A stretch of 64,000 nt of DNA from contig QXXL01000019.1 in the NCBI GenBank assembly GCA_009911505.1, positions 29,118-93,117 on the forward strand, in the 5' to 3' direction. Made by a program: the position numbers and the translations under genes. Every line of letters begins with the position of its first letter. Position 1 is the stretch's first letter. Source of the DNA: Lachnospiraceae bacterium (lineage in GTDB: Bacteria; Bacillota; Clostridia; Lachnospirales; Lachnospiraceae). Shown in pieces: positions 7,994 through 16,503 of the stretch. Under the pieces are notes generated by a model, which had not been told where the DNA came from, did no database searches, and saw only the letters and a list, made by a program, of their open reading frames with translations.

Positions 7994-8026
7994 TTCTGGC
8001 TCCTTTCATCTGTGCCTGCCGGAATC

Positions 8027-8869
8027 TTATGACGCCTGTTCCATGCACAGCATGAGCTGGCCGTCTGCGCCTTCCAGCAGTTCCATGTTCCCGGACAGCC
8101 TGATCATGGTCCTTTCCATGCTGCCGCCGGTGGTTTCTATTCCATCTGCTGTTTCCCTTCCATCCGCTGTTTCCCTTCCTGCCTTCCCCGGCATAAAACG
8201 CCACTGGTTCAGGTGGTAGAACAGGGTACACCATACCTCGTTGTCCGGATGGGGGAACGGCTTTGCAAGGCTGTCACCGACAGCTACGATGGCAGGGCAT
8301 CCCAGAAGGGATAACTGTATGTAGCACATCATGGCTGCCGTGCGGTCAATATCCTGCGCAATGAACAGCACCTGCTTCTGGTAATTGATGCCGTGCTTCT
8401 TTGCCACGTTTGCAAAGGCAATGAGCATGGCCCCTGCACCGCAGGCCGGGTCATTCACGCTGATATAGCCCTTTTCCTCCATCTGCGTTTCTTTCCCGTC
8501 CCCTGCAAACTGCAGTTCGGACATGAAATGGCAGATATGGTAGGGCGTAAAGAACTGCCCTTTCTGTTCCTGCTGCAGGTTCAGGTAATGGTACAGGCTG
8601 CCCAGGAAATCCTGCTCCGGGTTCTCCTCCAGCGCCAGCACCACAAGCCCCAGCATCTTCGGGAATGCCTCCTGGTCCTCCTTCTGATAGCTGTTCATGA
8701 TGGAGAGGTAGCGCTTCTCCCGTTCGTCATTTTCCGGTCCGGGCATCACATTTGCCAGGGACAGCGCTGACAGGCTCAGGAAATCATTCCATACCTGCCA
8801 TCTGGAGTAACGGAAAGCAAACTTATCCATCAGGGTACAGAACTCCTTTTTGTAATCCTTTTTCTCCAT
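8027..8869 (-). CDS. N6-adenine DNA methylase-like protein without the NPPY motif
   Basis: 280 residues. Residues 105-117 (QFFTPYHICHFMS) match the region ahead of the catalytic domain in type I/IIG adenine methylases. DPACGAGAMLIAFA at 140-153 is the SAM-binding motif I. QDIDRTAAMMCYIQLSLLG and VAVGDSLAKPF follow in the normal order. The expected catalytic (N/D)PP(Y/F) after GDSL is absent: the sequence continues PHPDNEVWCTLFYHLNQW. A short repeat (GRETADG twice) precedes a C-terminal tail. SAM binding is likely and methylation of adenine doubtful. No restriction gene is nearby. It may be an orphan or degenerate methylase of the element. Confidence 0.7.
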   Translation of the reverse strand: MEKKDYKKEFCTLMDKFAFRYSRWQVWNDFLSLSALSLANVMPGPENDEREKRYLSIMNSYQKEDQEAFPKMLGLVVLALEENPEQDFLGSLYHYLNLQQEQKGQFFTPYHICHFMSELQFAGDGKETQMEEKGYISVNDPACGAGAMLIAFANVAKKHGINYQKQVLFIAQDIDRTAAMMCYIQLSLLGCPAIVAVGDSLAKPFPHPDNEVWCTLFYHLNQWRFMPGKAGRETADGRETADGIETTGGSMERTMIRLSGNMELLEGADGQLMLCMEQAS

Positions 8870-8880
8870 ACCGCAGCCCC

Positions 8881-9351
8881 CTATCCGGCAAGCTGGCTGA
8901 CACGGATCTCAAAATCTGTATCCATGCTGCCTTCCCTTACGATGATGCTGTCCTTTCCGCCGCCCATGACCTTCAGCCCGTTCATTGCAGCGGCGTCTTC
9001 GATATTGGAAAGAATCCTTTCCTTCTCCATAAATCCATCCTGGCAGTTACAGCTCCTGCAGCCGCACTCGGAAAGCGTGCAGCGGTACTGCCGCCCGGAT
9101 TCCGGCGTGGATATGTACGGGCTGCATACAGCGTGGCCGTATCCCTTTAAGATGGATACGGTGCTGTCGAATACTTTTCTGAGGATCTCAATGTCCCAGG
9201 GGAACCTTTCCTTCGCCTGGTCCACATTCAGTTCCAGGAGCTGCATCAGGTACCAGTAGGTCTGCGTATCTATCCAGTCGCCCCTTTCCACCATGCGCTG
9301 GGTCATTTCCACTTCCTCTATTTCTTCTGTCCTTTTCTCCATATCTTCCAT
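8881..9351 (-). CDS. Hypothetical protein with a Cys cluster
   Basis: 156 residues from the ATG at 9351, selected because AAAGGAG stands eight bases upstream; an earlier ATG at 9378 is possible. The N-terminus is very acidic (EKRTEEIEEVEMTQRMVERG). The middle contains CTLSECGCRSCNC, five Cys in 13 residues, which looks like a metal site or disulfide knot. The C-terminus reads VREGSMDTDFEIRVSQLAG. Family unknown. It lies between recD2 and the methylase-like gene in the same operon, with 11 bases to the latter. Confidence 0.6.
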   Translation of the reverse strand: MEDMEKRTEEIEEVEMTQRMVERGDWIDTQTYWYLMQLLELNVDQAKERFPWDIEILRKVFDSTVSILKGYGHAVCSPYISTPESGRQYRCTLSECGCRSCNCQDGFMEKERILSNIEDAAAMNGLKVMGGGKDSIIVREGSMDTDFEIRVSQLAG

Positions 9352-9402
9352 TTTCTCTGCTCCTTTCAAATCTTCCATGTCTGGGATGGCCAGACATGCC
9401 TC

Positions 9403-11649
9403 TCATAAGTTGATCGCTTCCTGGCGGTATCCGCCGCTTTCAGGCTGCTTCCCTTTTTCCTCCAGTAACCGGTTGTATTCTTTTATGACGCGCTCCCCAA
9501 GGCGGGTGTTGCGCCTGTCGCACTCCGTATTGTGGATGGCGGTACAGACAGCCCGCTTGCTGCCGATGATGGCGACCTGTACGCCTGCCCTCGTTACTGC
9601 GGTGTAGAAGATGTTCCGCCGCAGCATCTTATAGAACATGGGCAGCCATGGCAGGATCACCATCGGGTACTCGCTCCCCTGGCTCTTGTGGACCGTCGTT
9701 GCATAGGCGTGTTCCACCATCTCCAGTTCCTCGCTTCCGTATTCCACACGGCGTCCGTCCGAAAACTCCAGTTCCGCAAGCTCAGAGCCGTTCTCGTCCA
9801 CATAGATATTTTTTATGTATCCGATGTCGCCGTTGCTGATCTGGTCCTTGTTCTTGTTGTGGATGATCCGGTCGCCCAGACGGAAGGTGCGTTTCCCGGA
9901 ACGGATCTCCGGCTTTCCCTCCTCTTTCGGATTCACCATCTCCCATAACCTTTCATTCAGTGCGTTCACGCTGGCCTCCCCCGTCCTGCGGTAGGGCGTC
10001 AGCACCTGCACCTTGTCCATGCCGAACGCGTCCACGCTGGCACGGTACAGCTCCTGCACCTTGCCCGCAGCCTCCTCTGCGCTCTTTGCAGGGATAAAGG
10101 CAAAGCCTGCGCCATAATCCAGGGCTGCGTCATCTTCCTGCATCCGCTTCGCATTGGCAATGATGCGGCTTCCCTCTGCCTGGCGGAAGATCGTGTCAAG
10201 CACCGTCACCGGGATGACGCCGCACTGCACCAGCTCACGGAACACATTTCCAGGGCCTACGCTGGGGAGCTGGTCCACATCCCCTACCAGCACCAGGCGG
10301 CTCCCCGTCCGGATATGGTCAAAAAAGATGTGCGACAGCCTCATGTCGGACATGGTGAACTCGTCCGCGATGATAAAATCCGCCTCCAGCATGCCTTCCA
10401 TTTCCTCGCTGTCCTCGTCGCTGGTCAGCCCCAGGGCGCTGTGCATGGTCATGGCCTCCTGCCGTCCCGTACTCTCCGCCATCCTGCGGCTCGCCCTTCC
10501 CGTGGGCGCTGTCAGCAGCACGCTGCCGCCGCCCAGCTTCCCATTGACATAGAGCAGCACTTTCTGCACCGTGGTCTTTCCTGTCCCCGGGCCGCCGGTG
10601 ATGATGCTGACCGGATAGCGGAACGCCTTCCTGACGCCCTCCTCCTGCTTCGGGGAAAGGCTGATGCCCAGTTCTTTCTGCGCTTCCGCTAAAAGGAAGG
10701 TGATATCCTGTTCCTCCTGCTCCGCCAGGAGCAGTGACACCAGCTTTTTTGCTGCCCCGCACTCATACCCATACATATTCGCAGGGTAAAGCGCGCCGCT
10801 TTCATAATACATCTGTTTTTCCTTTACAAGCTGATAGAGCACCTTGTAGACCGCCATTTCCGTGACAGCCTCCCTGTCATAGCCGACATTGAGCTGCTCA
10901 TACACTTTCTTTTGGAACTTCTGCTTATCCTGATATAAATGCCCCTCCTGCATATCCTGTTCCATGCAGTACCAGATGCAGCCTTCTATGCGCATGGGGT
11001 CATCCGGCTTTCCCTTGTTTGCTTTTGCTATCTCATCCACGGTCAAAAAGCCGAAGCCGCTGATCCTGCACAGCGCGAAAGGCTGGTTCTTCACCGTATC
11101 CAGCGCGTCATTCCCAAATTCCTCATAGATCTTCTGTATCTTTTTGGGCGTCACCTTGAAAGGCGTCAGGTATGCCGCAAGGTCGCGCATGGCATGGCTC
11201 CCCTGATAGGATAAGAGGATGGCATCCAGCTTCTTGCGGGTGATGCCTTTGATTTCCAGCAGGCTGTCTGGGTAATGGTCCAGCACGTCAAATGTCCTTG
11301 TGCCGAATTTTTCCACGATCAGCTCCGCCGTCCTCGGCCCGATTCCTTTTATCATGCCGGAAGACAGGTATCCTTTTATCCCTTCCTTTGTCTGGGGCAG
11401 GATCTCCTCATAGCTTTCCACCTGCAGCTGCAGGCCGTACTTATTCTTTACCCATTTCCCCATAAGGTCGGCTTCTGTCCTGTCCGTGTCCGGCAGTCCG
11501 GTGCCCGTTGCCGTGAACCGAGCGCCTTTTCCTTTATAGCGGACATCCTTTGCCGCTTCCGGCACGTCCGCATCTTCCGTATGGTACACGAAGATACAGA
11601 ACCCGTTGTCTTTGTTATGGAATATCTCTTTTACAAACTTGCACCTCAT
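9403..11649 (-). CDS. recD2: RecD2-type ATP-dependent DNA helicase
   Basis: 748 residues, the normal size for RecD2 (SF1B, 5'-3' helicase without RecB/RecC). The N-terminal OB-like region and helix-hairpin-helix stretches (GIKGYLSSGMIKGIGPRTAE, LLEIKGITRKKLD) are followed by the helicase core: SIITGGPGTGKTTVQKVL (Walker A), DEFTMSDMRL (motif II region), LVLVGDVDQLPSVGPG (motif III) and, near the end, YATTVHKSQGSEYP (motif VI). The start overlaps the preceding gene by four bases (ATGA). On this element it probably unwinds DNA for replication or recombination beside the exonuclease and annealing protein. Elements often carry their own copy in addition to the host's. Confidence 0.9.
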   Translation of the reverse strand: MRCKFVKEIFHNKDNGFCIFVYHTEDADVPEAAKDVRYKGKGARFTATGTGLPDTDRTEADLMGKWVKNKYGLQLQVESYEEILPQTKEGIKGYLSSGMIKGIGPRTAELIVEKFGTRTFDVLDHYPDSLLEIKGITRKKLDAILLSYQGSHAMRDLAAYLTPFKVTPKKIQKIYEEFGNDALDTVKNQPFALCRISGFGFLTVDEIAKANKGKPDDPMRIEGCIWYCMEQDMQEGHLYQDKQKFQKKVYEQLNVGYDREAVTEMAVYKVLYQLVKEKQMYYESGALYPANMYGYECGAAKKLVSLLLAEQEEQDITFLLAEAQKELGISLSPKQEEGVRKAFRYPVSIITGGPGTGKTTVQKVLLYVNGKLGGGSVLLTAPTGRASRRMAESTGRQEAMTMHSALGLTSDEDSEEMEGMLEADFIIADEFTMSDMRLSHIFFDHIRTGSRLVLVGDVDQLPSVGPGNVFRELVQCGVIPVTVLDTIFRQAEGSRIIANAKRMQEDDAALDYGAGFAFIPAKSAEEAAGKVQELYRASVDAFGMDKVQVLTPYRRTGEASVNALNERLWEMVNPKEEGKPEIRSGKRTFRLGDRIIHNKNKDQISNGDIGYIKNIYVDENGSELAELEFSDGRRVEYGSEELEMVEHAYATTVHKSQGSEYPMVILPWLPMFYKMLRRNIFYTAVTRAGVQVAIIGSKRAVCTAIHNTECDRRNTRLGERVIKEYNRLLEEKGKQPESGGYRQEAINL

Positions 11650-12680
11650 CTGTCCTCTCCTTTCTGTGCCCTTTCTTCCTCCCAGTCATACAGCAGGAGG
11701 TCATAGCTGGAAGTACGGACAGCTTTCCCGCTTCTCCGGAAGCGGTAGTTCCGGAAAGTGAATCCCGTAGGCTTATGGGTATACCGTACCGCAAGGACCT
11801 GGTATTCCATGCCCAGCCAGGATGCCTTCCCTACGGCTTCTTCCGTCTCCTCACCGAAGTTCAGGGCATAAAGCCAGTTGTCACGGGTGCTGTGGGGGCC
11901 GGCATATGTCTCCCCTCCCGGAAGGGAGAGGAGCTTCTCCTTCATGGCATGGTAGTCCTTCAGCCCCGGATGTGCCGCCAGGGTATCTGCCGCCAGTGCC
12001 TTTTCAAACTCGCAGAACGGCATGAAAGGGCTTTTTCCCGGAAAATCCCCGTTCCCGTCAAGGCAGCGGACCTCACCTCCGGCAATGACCTCAAAGATGA
12101 TGTCCGCCCTGACCGTGCAGTCATTCTCACAGCAGTTCCCTGCAGGCGAGGCCGTGTACCAGGTCCCGTCTGCCATGGAGCGGTTGAAGTAGCGCTCCGG
12201 CCCTTCTGTGGTGCAGAATGTGTCCCTGCACAGGCCGGACTCTTCCATATGGAGCGCCACCCTGATGCGTTCCCGTGCATCTTCCTGTTTCCTGTCCGGG
12301 AACGCTGTCCCCGGGATTTCCTTTATCTCTGCAAGCATGGCGCCTTCTTCCTGCTCCAGCAGGGCATAGGCGGGGATATGCAGTTCCCCCGCCATCTCTA
12401 TTTCGCCCCGCATCCCGCTGCTGATCCGGCTGCCGCACACAATGATGGCTCTGCTCAGCCTCAGAATGGAAAGTCCAAAAGCAAGCCCTGCTTCCCTCTC
12501 CTCTGGGATGTTGTCATCCAGGTATTCCGGAAGGAAGCTGTGGGGCGCTATCGCCCTGCATCCGAATGTCCCGGATACAAGGCGTGCATAATGCGCCGCT
12601 TTCTCCATGTTCTGCCGTATCCCCTCTTTGGTCGGTGCCGATAAGGGCGAACAGATATATACAATGTCGTTTTCCTTCAT
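11646..12680 (-). CDS. DUF4406/nucleoside deoxyribosyltransferase-like protein with an extra C-terminal domain
   Basis: 344 residues. The first 115 form a DUF4406-like Rossmann domain: VYICSPLSAPTKEGIRQNME, AIAPHSFLPEYLDD, then IIVCGSRISSGMRGEIEMA. That spacing resembles nucleoside 2-deoxyribosyltransferases. The remaining 220 residues are unfamiliar, contain several Cys (CCENDC) and aromatic residues, and nearly double the size of a lone DUF4406 protein. Its ATG overlaps the YqaJ gene's stop (TAATG) and its own end overlaps recD2, so all three are co-translated. A role in nucleotide metabolism, or in nucleotide-linked defence or anti-defence, is possible but unproven. Confidence 0.6.
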   Translation of the reverse strand: MKENDIVYICSPLSAPTKEGIRQNMEKAAHYARLVSGTFGCRAIAPHSFLPEYLDDNIPEEREAGLAFGLSILRLSRAIIVCGSRISSGMRGEIEMAGELHIPAYALLEQEEGAMLAEIKEIPGTAFPDRKQEDARERIRVALHMEESGLCRDTFCTTEGPERYFNRSMADGTWYTASPAGNCCENDCTVRADIIFEVIAGGEVRCLDGNGDFPGKSPFMPFCEFEKALAADTLAAHPGLKDYHAMKEKLLSLPGGETYAGPHSTRDNWLYALNFGEETEEAVGKASWLGMEYQVLAVRYTHKPTGFTFRNYRFRRSGKAVRTSSYDLLLYDWEEERAQKGEDR

Positions 12681-13720
12681 TAAGCCGCTCCTTTCACTTT
12701 GACGGAGAACCTCCTGCTCTCCGTGGTATTCACATAGTCGTCATAGACATCCGGGTGCTGCACCTTCAGGCGCTCCAGCCCCTTTTTGTCGATGCCCGTG
12801 CGGTAGGCGGGATTATAGGAGACCACATATTCCTCACTGCCGGCCCTTAAAACGCCGGTGCAGCTTGTCCCCATCTTCTCCACGATTTCCGCATAGGTTT
12901 CCTTCATCTTTTCATCCAGTTTCTTTGCCTCGCCTTCATGCTGTGCTTTCTGCTCTTTCAGTTCCATGTACCGCCTGATGCTGGCAAGATATTTCCGGTC
13001 AAGCCTCACCTGCTCCGCGTCCTTGTCGGCAGGCCCGCAGTGTTTCCGTATGCTCTCCAGCACAAGGTCTGGCTTTTCGGTATAAGGCGGCTCCACGGCT
13101 TTCCCCACGTTCTCCTTCCAGAAGAATTCCTCCTCCGCGATCAGGTCCTCCTCAATATCCAGGTCACGCTCCATATAGCGGATGAAGAATTCATTCTCGT
13201 TGTTCCCATACAGGCAGGCGAAGTACATCCTGTCGATGTTCATGACTGCCATGTAGTGCCTGCCCTGGTATTCATAATTGACCGGGGTTGAGTCGTTCGC
13301 CCACTTATTCTGGCAGTTATAGTTGGTGGTCTTGCACTCAAGGATGCCTTTGCTGCCGTCGGGGAAGTCTATAAAGAAATCCACGTCTGCAAGCATGAAC
13401 GGGTAGAGCGGGTGGCGGAACATCTTCCGGACAGGGTACACCTTCAGGCCTGTCTTTCTGGAGAATATCTCCGCAACAAGGTCCTCCAGCCTGTGCCCCA
13501 CTTCCTTTGCCACCCAGTTGTCTTCCTCCTCATCCATGACCGCCTGTATGCCCAGCTTGTCATAGTACAGGTCACGCTTCGTACAAAACGGCGACATTCC
13601 CATGACAGCTGCGGCGTCGCTCCCGCCAATCCCTTTGCGGCGGTAGGAGAGCCAGTCCTCCCTGCTTAAGTTTTCCGTGTCTACGAACACCTCTGCCTTA
13701 TAATTCATATCCAGTCCCAT
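12680..13720 (-). CDS. YqaJ-type viral recombinase / exonuclease
   Basis: 346 residues from the ATG at 13720 (GTGAGGAAAAGA upstream). The N-terminus has the YqaJ signature WLSYRRKGIGGSDAAAVMGM. VGHRLEDLVAEIF supplies a conserved Glu. The PD-(D/E)xK nuclease core is visible as FMLADVDFFID and GILECKTTN (D...E-x-K). YqaJ proteins degrade one strand of double-stranded ends and hand the tail to an annealing protein, as lambda Exo does with Beta. The likely partner is the ERF-like protein at 6316-7542. A coiled-coil-like stretch (MELKEQKAQHEGEAKKLDE) lies near the C-terminus. Confidence 0.85.
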   Translation of the reverse strand: MGLDMNYKAEVFVDTENLSREDWLSYRRKGIGGSDAAAVMGMSPFCTKRDLYYDKLGIQAVMDEEEDNWVAKEVGHRLEDLVAEIFSRKTGLKVYPVRKMFRHPLYPFMLADVDFFIDFPDGSKGILECKTTNYNCQNKWANDSTPVNYEYQGRHYMAVMNIDRMYFACLYGNNENEFFIRYMERDLDIEEDLIAEEEFFWKENVGKAVEPPYTEKPDLVLESIRKHCGPADKDAEQVRLDRKYLASIRRYMELKEQKAQHEGEAKKLDEKMKETYAEIVEKMGTSCTGVLRAGSEEYVVSYNPAYRTGIDKKGLERLKVQHPDVYDDYVNTTESRRFSVKVKGAA

Positions 13721-13809
13721 TCTTTTCCTCACTTTCTGCCGTTTGCTGCGGCTGCATGCTGCGGACAGAAAAAGAGAAGGTCTTATCCCTTCTCTCCCTG
13801 TCCTTATTG

Positions 13810-14253
13810 CTATTCTGTTTTTTTGTTTTCTACGGTAGGCTGCTGCTCTGTTTTCTGCTGCGCTCTGCGCCTGGCGGAAAGGACAAGGGCATCTTCACCG
13901 ATCCCGGCGTCTGCCTTTGGCTTCCTGCCTGCCCTTTTCCGGCACTTCTCAATGGCCGCAGCCCGGTCATAGCAGATCTTCTCCTGTAAGTCTGCAGTGA
14001 TCTTCCGGCACCTGTCGCGCATGCGCTCATACTGGAGCGCCCCGCAGAATCCCAGTTCCTCCCTGTCCGTCTGCAGGAACTCGTCCAGCATGTCCGCGTA
14101 ATCCGCAAGGACGTTGCATATGACGGTCAGGTCCCCCTGGCAGCTTTCTATGGTCTTTTCCTGCATCCTGTCCACATCATAATAATGGATGGGGACTGCA
14201 GCCGTCCCGCTGCACGCACCCTGCTCCATGATCTCCACGGAATCCTTTACCAT
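13810..14253 (-). CDS. Hypothetical protein
   Basis: 147 residues, mostly helical. Recognisable stretches are DLTVICNVLADYADMLDEFL and YERMRDRCRKITADLQEKIC. The C-terminus is basic and low in complexity (RKRAGRKPKADAGIGED, then RRRAQQKTEQQPTVENKK), which may bind nucleic acid. It lies 15 bases after the DUF932-like gene and 89 bases before the YqaJ gene in the leftward operon. Family not recognised. Confidence 0.55.
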   Translation of the reverse strand: MVKDSVEIMEQGACSGTAAVPIHYYDVDRMQEKTIESCQGDLTVICNVLADYADMLDEFLQTDREELGFCGALQYERMRDRCRKITADLQEKICYDRAAAIEKCRKRAGRKPKADAGIGEDALVLSARRRAQQKTEQQPTVENKKTE

Positions 14254-14268
14254 GGGACATCCTCCTTT

Positions 14269-15420
14269 CTACCATCTGTATGCTCCCGGCACGTCATATT
14301 CTCTCCAGTTCACGGACAGCGCCCTTGCAATGGTCTCCTCCATCCTGGCGATCCTGCCTCCTTCCTCGCCTTCGCAGGCAAGCATGTAGAGGATCTCGGA
14401 AATGCCGAAATAGATGTCATGCGCCGTACAGGGGCCTTCCCCGTACTGTGCCACAAACAGGTCCACCGCCTCCGCTGCATATTTCCGTGCAATGCCCAGC
14501 TTGTCCATGACGCCCTTCATGCAGTTGACAGGGTTCATGACCTCGACCTTCAGCAGCTTCACAAGGTTCCCGGCGGCAAGCTGGTACTTCCCGTACAGGA
14601 GCTTCAGCTGGTCGTCGAACTCACTGATCTTTGTGCCGTTCCTGTGCCCCAGCCTCAGCGGGCTGCCCAGGCTGATGGTGGTGTTCTCCTTTCCGGATAC
14701 CAGCATGGGGAAGATGTTCGCCCCGCCGGAGCCTGTGTCGGATGTGGTGATCCTTACCACGGGCTTCATCTCATCGGGCGTCTTCCCATGCAGGGCCAGT
14801 TCTTTTTTGTAGGCATCCAGCAGTCCGTCCTCCCCGGAAAGCTCCCAGAGGGCGGATGCCATGTCATGCTCATAGAAGCCGGCAAGGTAGATGCAGCCCT
14901 TGAAGTTCCCTGTCAGGTAGTCCACGGAATGCAGGAAGACCTGCTCCATGTCAAGCACCGCATAATCGTGGCAGTCGCCTCCCAATACTGCGGATACCTT
15001 ACCTTCCGAGATGCGCAGCAGCGCCTCGCCCTTTGCCACCTTCAGGCAGTCGTTCAGGATTCGCGCATACACGCTCTTTTCCACCCTGCGCAGCCCCGCG
15101 CCGGAGATTCCTGCGCGGTCAAGGATGCTCTTGATCGCGCAGCTCCTTACCGGGTAATACTGGTTCCTTACCTTCAGGAGCAGGCCCGTGTTGATGATGG
15201 TGTCCGTGATGATGTCCTCATCCAGCCCCTCGTCCGCATACTTCTCCTTCAGTTCCTCCTCCACTTTGCTCCCGCTGGTGATCGCCACCAGACGCAGGTT
15301 TCTGGAGTTCCTCCTTTCCCAGAATGAATTCCTGCCGATGCTTTTCAGGCAGTCAAGGAAATCCTCCTGCTTCTGGAATACGCCGCGGTAGCCGTCGGCA
15401 AATACTCTTGTTTCATTCAT
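14269..15420 (-). CDS. DUF932-like phage/plasmid protein
   Basis: 383 residues from the ATG at 15420, eight bases after AAAGGTGG. The order of features fits DUF932-like proteins of phages and integrative elements: a strand-rich middle with RISEGKVSAVLGGDCHDYAV, then VVRITTSDTGSGGANIFPML, then a helical end with YGEGPCTAHDIYFGISEIL. It is the first substantial gene of the leftward cargo operon. The molecular function of DUF932 is unknown, and the gene often sits with recombination genes, as here. Confidence 0.5.
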   Translation of the reverse strand: MNETRVFADGYRGVFQKQEDFLDCLKSIGRNSFWERRNSRNLRLVAITSGSKVEEELKEKYADEGLDEDIITDTIINTGLLLKVRNQYYPVRSCAIKSILDRAGISGAGLRRVEKSVYARILNDCLKVAKGEALLRISEGKVSAVLGGDCHDYAVLDMEQVFLHSVDYLTGNFKGCIYLAGFYEHDMASALWELSGEDGLLDAYKKELALHGKTPDEMKPVVRITTSDTGSGGANIFPMLVSGKENTTISLGSPLRLGHRNGTKISEFDDQLKLLYGKYQLAAGNLVKLLKVEVMNPVNCMKGVMDKLGIARKYAAEAVDLFVAQYGEGPCTAHDIYFGISEILYMLACEGEEGGRIARMEETIARALSVNWREYDVPGAYRW

Positions 15421-15476
15421 TTTTCGTTCCACCTTTCTTTTCTCTCCGTTTGCGGAGGTTATTTTTATCCAGCCGC

Positions 15477-15644
15477 TTATGCGGACAAGCCCTCATGGGC
15501 ATTTCTGGCAACAAAAAAGGAATGGCCCCTGACGGTTTCCATTCCATACTGCGTGTGGTGATCCACAAATCTGTTTTTGTCCCTTACAGTTATACACATC
15601 CTGCGGAAACAAAAAAGTGCCAAAAGACTGCCATGCCCATACAT
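15477..15644 (-). CDS. Possible small leader-region protein
   Basis: A 55-codon frame from ATG at 15644 (AGAGG five bases upstream) within the long leader of the cargo operon. The product (starting MYGHGSLLALFCFRRMCITV, ending FVARNAHEGLSA) is basic and not recognised. A second overlapping frame runs through the same DNA, so coding is uncertain. Confidence 0.3.
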   Translation of the reverse strand: MYGHGSLLALFCFRRMCITVRDKNRFVDHHTQYGMETVRGHSFFVARNAHEGLSA

Positions 15645-15808
15645 GGTATCCTCTGACACTACTTACAATCTTAAACAGCGTATGCCCCGGTTCTCCAAGA
15701 AGGAGCCGGAACCCGACGGTTGCCCCGGAGGGTGCGGACATATCGGGTATGTCCTGCCTGTCCCCGTTCCCCGTTTACAGGTTTCGCATAAAAATCAATT
15801 ACGGGTTT

Positions 15809-15838
15809 ATATTAACACAATATCTTGTATCATGTCAA
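15809..15838 (-). promoter_or_regulatory. Sigma-A promoter of the leftward cargo operon
   Basis: Read leftwards: a perfect TTGACA (15838-15833), an 18-base spacer and TAATAT (15814-15809). It is placed to drive the operon from the DUF932-like gene onward after a leader of about 380 bases. That leader holds only the doubtful small frame at 15477-15644 and may be regulatory. Confidence 0.75.
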
Positions 15839-16172
15839 CTCGAATATACTATATATTCCATATCCTTTTGCTTCTATTTTCATCCACAAAACTTTTTTCA
15901 AATTTTTTTAAAATTTTTCAAGTTTTTATCCCCTTCCGGATATTTACTTTATAGATCAGCTTTCTATCGTGGCTGGTCATCCGTTCTTTGACAACTGAAG
16001 AACATACACCATCATGTATATGGGTTCTGGTGGGTGGCTCCCTACTCATGGTCTGCTATCCGTCCGGATTGAATTGCACACAGTGCAGCCAGGCAACGCG
16101 GCCGGGGAGGGCGCAGGAGACGGTGATGGGAGGTATGTGTAGATTACTTATCAACTTTTAATGAGGTTTATT
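15839..16172. other. Gene-free control region between the cargo operon and xis
   Basis: About 330 bases without a credible gene. The first part (15839-15955) is very A+T-rich. The second (16010-16135) is abruptly G+C-rich, with a small dyad TGCACACAGTGCA at about 16075. TTGACA at about 15988 has no well-spaced -10. The stretch could hold xis/int promoters or an attachment-proximal binding array for integrase and excisionase, but nothing is certain. Confidence 0.4.
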
Positions 16173-16391
16173 ATGAACAAAACAAAAATTGATTTAACGC
16201 AATATAACGATTTTCGCAAATATTCTGTTGAAGAAATATCACAAATGCTGGGGATAGGCAAAACAAAAACAAGAGAATTACTACAAAGCAGACTTCTGCC
16301 AGTGACCAAAATAGGGCGTGATTATTTTACGTCAAAAACAGCAATTCAAGAATTTTTAGCGAGAAACATAGGAAAAGAACTATATTTTTAA
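16173..16391 (+). CDS. xis: Excisionase (Tn916 Xis-like)
   Basis: 72 residues from ATG 16173 (ATGAGG upstream). The core KYSVEEISQMLGIGKTKTREL is a winged-helix MerR/excisionase helix-turn-helix, followed by a wing (LLPVTKIGRDYFTSKTAIQE). Size, domain and position immediately upstream of the integrase fit the small DNA-bending protein that turns Int from integration to excision. Unlike the cargo, the gene is A+T-rich. Confidence 0.8.
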   Translation: MNKTKIDLTQYNDFRKYSVEEISQMLGIGKTKTRELLQSRLLPVTKIGRDYFTSKTAIQEFLARNIGKELYF

Positions 16392-16503
16392 TTAGCAAAT
16401 TACATTGTCAAACCAGTTTCCTTGTAATATAATGCTTATACGACTTACTGCTTCCATTCGCAATAAGGGTAAAGTTCTTTTCTACAGAAAGGAGCGTATA
16501 GCT

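Noticed and set aside
11550..12644. Long rightward open frame opposite the DUF4406-like and recD2 genes
   Set aside because: It lies antisense to well-supported genes in G+C-rich DNA, where such frames are common; no start site or protein motif supports it.
14185..15327. Long rightward open frame opposite the DUF932-like gene
   Set aside because: Same reason: a mirror frame of a supported leftward gene, with His/Leu-rich composition typical of antisense translation.
16135..16161. Eight-residue leader peptide before xis
   Set aside because: The GGGAGG is only one base from the ATG, and so short a frame is expected by chance.
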